From assembly GCF_023898315.1 (NCBI RefSeq), contig NC_064614.1:380617348-380681347 (forward strand): 64,000 nt of DNA, written 5' to 3'. Both the position numbers and the translations under genes were made by a program. This DNA is from Schistocerca nitens (Eukaryota; Arthropoda; Insecta; Orthoptera; Acrididae). Positions 56,240 through 64,000 of this stretch are shown piece after piece (position 1 is the first letter of the stretch; the number at the start of each line of letters is the position of its first letter). The notes below the pieces were generated by a model. That model saw nothing but the letters and a program-made list of their open reading frames with translations. It did no database searches and was not told where the DNA came from.

Positions 56240-56551
56240 ATTTGTAGCTTCTCTGTTGTTTGCCCACCGTTTTGACTGTTCGTTTCCACTTGAGAATATA
56301 ATGTTTCAGAACGACACAGGATGTTAGTCACACAAGAGAATAGTCCCGATATGATTCACATTTTTGTACATTTGCTCCCGTTGATGTATCGGTAATTTTA
56401 TTTTAAACAATACTTGTACAGTACATGACATACATGTCATATGACCACTTTTCCCACTTCAGACCTCGCTTTCTGTGTGAAATACCCCCTGCGGTATCCT
56501 GGGAGCTTGTAATTGTATAAAACGGGATATTTTTCCAGTACCCGCTCAAAG
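56240..56551. other. No gene seen
   Basis: AT-rich spacer before the piggyBac element. Confidence 0.45.
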
Positions 56552-56869
56552 TTAACCCTAACGGTAAGGTTGGGGTTGGATCCGACCCCAGCGAGTCAGT
56601 TTTGTTTATAACTCCCCACTCCCTTTTCTGAGAGCGCTGTGCTTCCAGCCACCCTACCAGCCAGTCGTCCCGAGAACGCCGAGGAGGCCACGGCTGTCTG
56701 GTGAGTGACCTGCAGCTACCCTCTCTATCCGAAACCTACATTACCCGCGCTCGGGTTGGATCCGACCCCACCTTACTGTTTACGTCACACTTATTAGTTG
56801 AGGATTCAACCCCATATTGATGTTTATATTACATGTAAGTTTTGTTTTCTCTTCTAGTATCTTTCTAAA

Positions 56870-58720
56870 ATGGCGCATCACCTCCTTAGAACTCCTGAGG
56901 AGATATACAACGAGTTTCTCCGAAGGTTGCTGAGTCAGATGATGGCGATAATATCGATGCAGAAAACTGTTCAGAATCCGAGGATGATGTATTATCTAAT
57001 ACTGATGACGAGGATGATGTATTTCATTGTGCGGCAGGAGCAGTCGAGTTTCATAATTCTCAGTCAGATGTAGATGATAAGAGAAATTTTGACCTACATA
57101 AAGTCTTAGAGACAACATTGACCAACAAACCCATCCATTCAAAATTTTCTAGGACACCTGCGGCAAATATTATTACTCATCTACCTGGTCCACGTGGTGA
57201 AGCAAGGGGGGTCACTAGTGAATTGGAAATATTTTTATTATTTGTAGATTCGAAAATTATAGAAAAAATTGTTTTGTACACAAATCTTGAAATAGAGAAA
57301 TCTAGGCAGAAGTACAATACTGTCCAGTGGTTTCATTCACCAACAGAGAGCGTTGAAATAAAAGGGTTGAAGGGCCTTCTCTTCATGAGTGGTGTCTATG
57401 CTCAGTGTAGATGAATGTTCTCAGCAACCTATGGACCTCCGGTATTCCGTTGCACTATGTCCAAGAAAAGGTTTGCATTTCTTCTAGAAAACCTCCGCTT
57501 CGATGATAAAGCCAACGGAGAGGCCAGAAAAATCAACGACAAATTTGCGGCTTTCAGATAAGTGTGGGACATGTTTGAATCTAACAGTGAAAAAAATTAT
57601 AGTCCATCTGAATATGTCACAGTAGATGAGACTCTACTGAGTTTTCGGGGTCCTTGTCCATTCAAAACGTATATCCCATCGAAACCCGACAAATATGGGT
57701 TGAAAATAATGTCACTATGCGACACAAGGACATTCTGTTTTTTTGCGTGGCATTCCATACACTGGCAAGGACAACAGAATGAAGAGGAGACCTGGAGATT
57801 TGCCTTTATCTGCCCAGTATGTTTTGCGCCTGACGGAATCTATCAGGGTTTCTAATAGAAACATTACAACGGACAATTGGTTCTCCTCACTGGAGGTGAC
57901 TGACGCCCTCCTCCAAAAGAAACTCACATTTGTAGGTACATTGAGGAGGAACAAACGGCAAATACCACCATCAATGCTGCTTTCCGCTCCAGTAGGCTCT
58001 TCAACATTTATGTATCAGGACGACAAAACTTTGGTGTCATTTACCCCAAAGAAAAAAAAAAGTTCAAATGTGTGTGAGATCTTATGGGACTTCACTGCTA
58101 AGGTCATCAGTCCCTAAGCTTACACACTACTTAAGCTAAATTATCCTAAGGACAAACACACACACCCATGCCCGAGGGAGGACTCGAACCTCCGATGGGA
58201 CCACCCAAAGAAAAATAAAAAAGTTTTACTGATATCGTCTATGCACTTCTCTGGAGAGATAAATGAAAAATCAAATAAGCCTGAAATTGTGGAGTTCTAC
58301 AATCTAACTAAAGGAGTGGTCGATGTATTAGATATGCGTTGCCACAGCAGGACCACAAAAAGAAAATCGAGAAAATGGTCCATGCGGTACTTTTATGCTA
58401 TTTTAGATATCGCTGCTAAAAATAGTTTTATCATTTACAAAAGCAATAGCAAAATGGACAGCTTTTAAAATGACGCGAGAATATCATTTCTGAAAAATCT
58501 TGCGCTCTTTTTGACAAAACCTCTTATGGAAAAGAGGTTGAATAACACACATCTTCCCCGTGAGCTCCGTTCGTCTATTGGAAAACTTTTAGAAAAAGAA
58601 CCAATCGAATTAGACAAGCCTACCCAAGCACAGCCACTAAAGAAAAGAAGATGTGATTTTTGTGACAGATCAAAAGATAGGAAGGGGCATGCTTTTTGTT
58701 GTAAAGAAACTGAGATGTGA
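56870..58720 (+). pseudogene. piggyBac transposase, broken
   Basis: This is a DDD-type transposase that moves its element at TTAA. The start ATG 56870 is followed after about 17 codons by a frameshift into the frame holding an Asp/Glu-rich N-terminal segment (56932-57090). The core then reads SKFSRTPAANIITHLPGPRG. In-frame stops are TGA 57412-57414 and TAA 57559-57561. The first catalytic Asp is in YVTVDETLLSFRG. A frameshift near 57740 leads to NITTDNWFSSLEVTDALL with the second Asp. After the SINE comes FYNLTKGVVDVLD with the third Asp. A further stop TAA lies at 58466-58468. The C-terminus has a short Cys-rich segment (RCDFCDRSKDRKGHAFCC) but lacks the full zinc-binding set. It is dead. 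Confidence 0.95.
58045..58215 (-). mobile_element. SINE B, 5'-truncated, inside piggyBac gene
   Basis: SINE B tail and B box on the minus strand (58057-58203), lacking the A-box end. The TSD CCCAAAGAAAAA is at 58045-58056 and 58204-58215. Insert plus duplicated site is 159 bases, divisible by three, so the transposase frame is the same on both sides. Confidence 0.92.
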
Positions 58721-59253
58721 TAAATTGTGCCAAATATGAATTTTCAGGGCTGTATGTGATCGTTTCCAGGATAACATTATACATTTATTATTTGTTCCTA
58801 TTACATTATGTGTACAAAGACATTTATTATTGAGAACTTTATTATTCGAAACTGCTGACACTATAATTATTTTCTACAATTAGTAACAGGTATTTCTCAT
58901 TTAGTTCCTATCTTTGAATTTCTAAAGCACTCAAGTTCCTAGTTGATGACTGAATCTATTGATTTCTACTATGTTTTCAATAATTTTATAGAGAATATTT
59001 CTATTAAGGTTTTTTTTGTAATCAAGTTCCAATTTTTTCCAAAGTACTTTATAGTCTTACTTATTGACTATAAAAATAAAAAAAAACTTGTTGTTATGAA
59101 AAAATATTATATGCGTTTGATTGATAATAAAACTTTTTCCCATTATTAATTTTTAATTTTACCCCGAAAAATCGATATTTGGAGGGTGGGGTCTGATCCA
59201 ACCCCACCTTACCGTTTGTGTCAGGAAACTTCACCTTACCGTTAGAGGGTTAA

Positions 59254-60499
59254 TATTCTAACCCGCTCGTTCATTTTCATACGAAATCAATGCAGAGCTA
59301 TTTTCGAGTACACACCGCAACTCATCACTTGGCAACGCGGACGCCGGGTTGCTGGCAATTGGTTGGCAATGTCTTGCAAGCGATGTACTGGTAGCTAACT
59401 CTGCAGTCGCGCCGTCTGCGGAGCCTTGTTAAATACGCAGGACATGATTCGTAATCACCCGATTACCAACTCGCGTCGGCAACGGGTTTCGTTTGAATCG
59501 TTCCGTATGTGGAGGGGTAATATGGTGAAATGCTACTGTTTGTAAGTAACACGTCTACATTCTCCACTGGTGCTCCTCATTGCTAGTATTCCTCTCCCTC
59601 GCTCTCTCAGGGTTATAATGGTCTCCTTGACGTCTTTTTGTAACATCTATTTTTATTTGCTCGCCACTTCTTACTTAAAATACCCTTTCCCTTTTGTTTG
59701 TAGATCTTAAATGCAGATTACATTTCTATTAGTAAGGCAGATCTGAGTTTCTATCATTGTTATGACTGCAGTACAGCCCGCCCTGTTCACATGTGTCCCC
59801 TGATAAGCTTTGATCAACTGCTGTTCAGAGTGACTGCTTGATTCACGCCCTTGAGTAGAATCGAGTCTCATGCTTCCAAGGCCCCTCGACACGGCGTTCC
59901 TTTGTTTGGGTTGCGCTTGTTACAGGAAGCGGTGGGTAGGCGAGATATGCCGCTCCAGTCTACTCCTGCCTTGTTTCGTATTAGGCCTTAAAGCGCTCTG
60001 TCAAATTCTTCCTGCAGTATCGTATCTCTCAACTCCTCTGCTTCTATTTTCACATCCCTTCTCATAAAAGTGAAATTATAAAGGGTTCCTTTTCATCCCA
60101 TGTGCAAACACAGGAATACCTCCATCATGCGCCTGAACAGCAAAAGTTAAAGCGATAGGGATATTTGCTTAATGTTTTAGCCGTTGTACTAGTGACGAGA
60201 GAATAGGAACTTCGGCGATTTCATCCGTCATTCCGAACTTGACGGCTCGAGTTACGATAGCTTAAGACGATTTTGTGTATTTATTCCAGCAAGATAAACA
60301 GAGACGTTTCCAAGGATTTTCAGTCTACCAAGTTTGAAAACCCTACTTGCATGTTCAAGGATTCGGACCGAGAGATAAAACACGTTGCTTTAAAAATAAG
60401 CACACTTATAACTCTTTCTGCATATCAGTTCGTTTCTTTACCAACCGACATTTGCGGCGGACTGCAGAAAGATTCTGCTGCCGCCAACGTCCAATTCGC
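59254..60499. other. 1.2 kb with no recognised gene
   Basis: Mixed sequence with CpG-containing patches near 59330-59510. Open frames up to 76 codons only. Confidence 0.4.
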
Positions 60500-60670
60500 C
60501 TAAGGACCGCGAAGAAAAGAGAAATTAGGGCTCATACGGAGGCATATAGACAGCAATTTTCCCCTAGCTCCATTTGTAAGTGGGACACGAAAGGTAATGA
60601 CTAGTGTGGTACAAGGCGCTCTCTACCACGCTCGGTATGGTGGCTTGCAGGAATGTACCTAGATTTAAAA
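60500..60670 (+). pseudogene. LINE 3' end fragment
   Basis: The plus-strand frame ends with KREIRAHTEAYRQQFSPSSI and CKWDTKGND, the C-terminal residues found at 22608 (REIRAHTEAYRQSFFPRTI). This is followed by a UTR with TACCACGCTCGGTATGGTGG and TGTACCTAGATTTA. It belongs to the same LINE family as 22536 and 50704 and is strongly 5'-truncated. Confidence 0.82.
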
Positions 60671-61278
60671 GAGTGCCGACTGTGTGTTTACATCAACGAT
60701 GTCTATGCACATAATAGTACATACTCCTCCACTTTAGAGAAGTGGTGTCATACGATAGATAAGACACAACTGTCTTGTGGCTGGAAGTGTGACTGGCTTT
60801 CGTGACGTAGCAGTAAATCATATCTCTCGCTCCGCCACAGCGAATCACCTCTAGTAAGAACATAAAACCATTCTCATTCTAAGCACTTAGTCAGACGATT
60901 ATTCTACTGATTGCATTTGTTGTGTCCCTATCTCTAAGTGGAAGAACATCTTGATTATAAGCACGTAACTATTTTTATTGGTTACGAGAATGTACCCTGT
61001 ATTATTTAAATGTTTGTTTTATTTATATTGCAAGCGGACAATAGCTTGTACAATTTTCAACGTATTTAAAACGAAAGGAGAAAAACTAAATACAGTAAAC
61101 TATAAAAATAATGGAAAACCTGTCTAGAAAAATGTCGAAGGGAAGTGTTCCCCTTTCCATTTGTAAAAACGCACACACAAACAAACAAACAGAGAGATAG
61201 GAGGGAGACCAAAGTAAAATTATTCGTTGTTGATAATATCGATGTATAGATTATTCAGCCTCGAATCACTTAAACTCT
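60671..61278. other. No gene seen
   Basis: AT-rich sequence with no recognised feature. Confidence 0.45.
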
Positions 61279-61617
61279 GGTCTTAAGTTTGTTGTTCAAA
61301 TGTGTGTGAAATCTTATGGGACTTAATTGCTAACGTCATCAGTCTCCAAGCTTACACAATACTTAAACTAAATTATCCTAAGGACAGACACACACATCCA
61401 TGCCCGAGGGAGGATTCGAACCTCCGTCGGGACCAGCTGCACAGTCCATGACTGCATCGCCTTAGACCGCCTTTTTTTTTGTTGATCATTGTGTTTGGTC
61501 GTTGCAGACGTCACAATGACATCCGTTCAAGTTCGTTTGTTGATCCTTCTAATCAGTTTTTTTTTATTATTACAGAGGCCAACCGCTCGGCTAATCCCAC
61601 GCGGCGGTCTTAAGTTT
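61279..61617 (-). mobile_element. SINE B with a nested insertion, with TSDs
   Basis: SINE B on the minus strand at 61291-61605, split by about 108 bases (61473-61580). The head (GCCGCGTGGGATTAGCCGAG on the minus strand, 61586-61605) is on one side of the insert, and B box plus tail on the other. The TSD GGTCTTAAGTTT is at 61279-61290 and 61606-61617. The insert sits in the A-box region. Confidence 0.92.
61473..61580. repeat. Insert inside the SINE B copy
   Basis: It runs from a T run (61472-61481) through GTTGATCATTGTGTTTGGTC to a second T run and ATTATTACAGAGG. The T runs and lack of coding content suggest the truncated 3' end of another short retroelement, inserted antisense. The duplicated target would be only about 5 bases (ACCGC), which is weak support. 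Confidence 0.55.
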
Positions 61618-62556
61618 AATCGGTAGTACATTCTACGCTATGATTAACGAGGTCTCTAGTGGTAATTTCCTCATGTGCAGCTCGGAAGTGTTTGTTTACT
61701 GTGCTAAGAAGCACTAAGGCCACCTGTCCGTCACGCTGCTTGAAAAACGACGGCGTGAATAATGTCTGCTGCTCAAAGTGCGTTTGTTGAGATACACATT
61801 CACAAAGCACCATAAACGTCTCGGTTCTTAACACCACACTGACTGCGAAACAAATATTCAACACAGAAAGTTTGGTTTGGACAAAACAGTGTGAGGTCAT
61901 TGAAACCGTAGTAGTAGTATGGCACAGGAAATTAAATGGGGATCCATGTAGGGCTTCATAGCCTAAACGTCTGTTCTTTTCCAATGCGTACAGACGAACT
62001 GTGATTCACTGACAGTACTCATAGAATAGCCACTGTTCTACATCGCTTTACCTCATCTTACTACCTGCAACTACCAGACAGCGAATCAGCCTATAAATTT
62101 TGTGGACATTAAATAAGTAACAGAGTAACAGAACTCTGATTACTGAATATCCTAAAGAACCACTACAGAAGTTGGCTGTCTTCATTGTAGGTTCACAATA
62201 ACACACAGCGCTAATTGACAGTGCCGACTGTTAAATGATAAACAGCGAGATACATAAACACTTTTAAGAGTAATTACCTGCAAGTCAGTCAAAATCCTTA
62301 TTTTATCTTTAAAAATTTTTCATTCGTTGGTCACTGATTGCCTCGACTCCGAGGCAAGTGTGAATCAGGTACCTTTTTATTGTCTGCTGTTTACTGGTTT
62401 ACATACTAGAACTTCCAAAACATAAAGGTCTTTAAAGACCTATTGACCAGTCGATGCATGCGCTCTCGCCGTTGGATAAGTATCGACAAATAGATAGACG
62501 AGAAGCTTTCAATTCATCGAGGCATTTTCAAAGATGCTTCTTTCGCTTTGAAAATA
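61618..62556. other. No gene recognised
   Basis: AT-rich. A 122-codon minus-strand frame (61616-61984) has no domain I recognise and overlaps the TSD of the SINE, so I do not call it. Confidence 0.4.
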
Positions 62557-62682
62557 TCTCCTCTCCATATTATTTTTTCCATTTTCATGACAATTTATGT
62601 TCTTCAACTTTTAATTCTTTCTCCTCTCCATATTATTTTTTCCAGTTTCATGACAATTTATGTTCTTCAACTTTTAATTCTT
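62557..62682. repeat. 63-bp tandem duplication (two copies)
   Basis: Unit 1 at 62557-62619 and unit 2 at 62620-62682 start with TCTCCTCTCCATATTATTTT and differ at one base. The near identity implies a recent duplication. The unit length is divisible by three, which only keeps a chance open frame open. Confidence 0.95.
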
Positions 62683-64000
62683 GTTAAACAAAAACGAGAA
62701 ATTATTAAAAGTTATATCACTTCATATGAGGTCTCTTAAAACAGGTAGATACTTGATATGTCACAAAGAAGCTATAATGTCATAAGGACTTGGGAAACAG
62801 TATTGTTACAGCGTTTTCGTGTCTGGTTTGTTGATAGATAAATAAAATGTTTAAAAATATTCCTGTTATTTTTAGCTTAATGACTGACATTTAATGAGTT
62901 TATTTACTTTTACTTCTAGAGATGGCAGCAAATTTCAGCTATCTGCTGGTACAAGGAGAAAGATACATACGGTCTTACGTTGTTCATATACCTCTATATG
63001 CACCTGAATGCAATGTAAAACACCTTGCAGAATCTTACACTATCTTTTTTTTTCTTTTACTCACATACGGATGGCGTATTAAATTACTGAGATAATGTCT
63101 GTCTCCACTCATGCCCATGTCGCCCCGATGTCAAATATGAGTTGAGGCAAAGGTAATCGCTTTCCAAATTATAATACCAACAACAACTTCAAAACAAATA
63201 TAAATAGTGGATTAAAAAAGTTCTGAAGCACCACACCGTTGAACACCTTTCAACACTTCGATCTTGGTAGGTGTTCTTGGACAGGTAAACTCGATTTAGT
63301 GTGGAATAACATTTCTGATGCATATGTTCGGTTTCATATGCCCATGATACTTGATACTGAGTCGTATCTGAACGATTTTAGTGACTCCAGTAGGCGTATC
63401 ACTGTTTCCAGATCGATTACAATTATCATTTACTTCTTACCAAGTAGGAGGAAACTAAGCAATTTAGCGAAATAAAAATACAAACTTCCTTTCATAAAAA
63501 GAAACATCTGTATTGTGTATCAAATTAGACCAGACACTTTTATCTGGAAACTGTAACTATCACGGGCGCAGGATCTGTTATGAAAGGCAAACAAAATCTC
63601 TCGGAAATAGTATCTATAGGAAATCTACTAATGCCAGTGTACGTGGTCAAGTTAGCTTGAATTAAAGTAGATCGTTATTCGTAAAACTGTTATTAAACCG
63701 ATGAGGGTTTGACGTAATACATTTTCTTAATGCACTGACAGAAGGATCTTTAGGTGAGACAAATTGGTTTTCAACAATAATGGTGAAGTTAGGCAATGAC
63801 AATGGCTCTGATAAAAGAACTGATGAAGCATTCATTTAGTGAAATCATGACAGTTCTTGGGGCTTTGTCCCGCTCCAACGCAGAGTCGGCAGTGATTTGG
63901 CAGTGTCAATTGCAGAGGGTGGCCAGATACCCTTCCTGCCGCCACCTCCCCCCCCCCCCCTCCCGGGACAAAATTACTGTACACCAGCTGTCTGTATCTA
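62683..64000. other. 1.3 kb with no recognised gene
   Basis: AT-rich up to about 63850. The end is GC-richer, with a run of about 13 C at 63948-63960. A 78-codon frame (63239-63475) has no domain. Confidence 0.45.

Larger units (their letters stand above)
56552..59253 (+). mobile_element. piggyBac element with TTAA duplications
   Basis: The element spans 56556-59249, flanked by TTAA at 56552-56555 and 59250-59253. The outer inverted repeats read CCCTAACGGTAAGGT at the left and CCCTCTAACGGTAAGGT (reverse complement) at the right. Subterminal copies of GGGTTGGATC-GACCCCACCTTAC occur on both sides in varying arrangement (near 56575, 56753 and 59185). A transposase pseudogene and an internal SINE B fill the centre. 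Confidence 0.95.

Noticed and set aside
41..63900. CTGATGA in the SINE tails as hammerhead cores
   Set aside because: In SINEs A, B and C the CTGATGA lies within a GGGACT...AGTCCC stem-loop and is not followed by a stem II and GAAA, so the hammerhead order is missing.

Overview
The window looks like intergenic DNA from a large insect genome, most likely an orthopteran such as a locust. That placement is an inference from the repeats. There are many dispersed tRNA-derived SINEs with a characteristic TTAGGTTAGTTAGGTTTAAG tail, together with Tc1, mariner, DD41D-type, piggyBac and non-LTR elements. No rRNA gene, functional tRNA gene, CRISPR array, bacterial-style operon or convincing host exon was found. 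Almost everything recognisable is a transposable element or its remains. Family names here rest on reading protein motifs, terminal repeats and target-site duplications (TSDs) by eye.

Layout. 0.4-2.3 kb: a long imperfect inverted repeat whose outer ends carry hammerhead-ribozyme-like motifs; each arm was later hit by its own SINE. 2.6-4.0 kb: a dead non-LTR reverse transcriptase. 4.53-4.62 kb: a perfect 40-bp hairpin. 7.6-14.3 kb: a mariner remnant, two Tc1 remnants, an unclassified repeat and a DD41D-like element. 16.9-24.6 kb: a non-LTR element, a tRNA-like repeat, two Tc1 copies, a DD41D element with 296-bp terminal repeats that abuts one Tc1 copy, another LINE end and another Tc1. 26-34 kb: SINEs, an RTE-like fragment, mariner and Tc1 copies. 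35-46.9 kb: a SINE-rich stretch with several LINE ends and a mariner carrying three SINEs of different families. 46.9-50.7 kb: AT-rich, almost empty. 51.2-52.7 kb: an apparently intact Tc1 element with the only long uninterrupted transposase gene. 53.0-54.0 kb: a mariner end and a 5S-rRNA-derived SINE. 56.6-59.3 kb: a piggyBac element with TTAA duplications, a broken transposase and a SINE inside. 59.3-64 kb: mostly unassigned, with a nested SINE and a 63-bp tandem duplication.

How the parts relate. The Tc1 element at 51.2 kb could be autonomous. The SINEs need the reverse transcriptase of a partner LINE, and their variable 5' truncations flanked by TSDs fit target-primed reverse transcription. 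Nesting gives relative ages: SINEs lie inside mariner, Tc1, piggyBac, RTE-like, other LINE and inverted-repeat hosts, so SINE activity came after those insertions. SINE families labelled A-E below are my own working labels.
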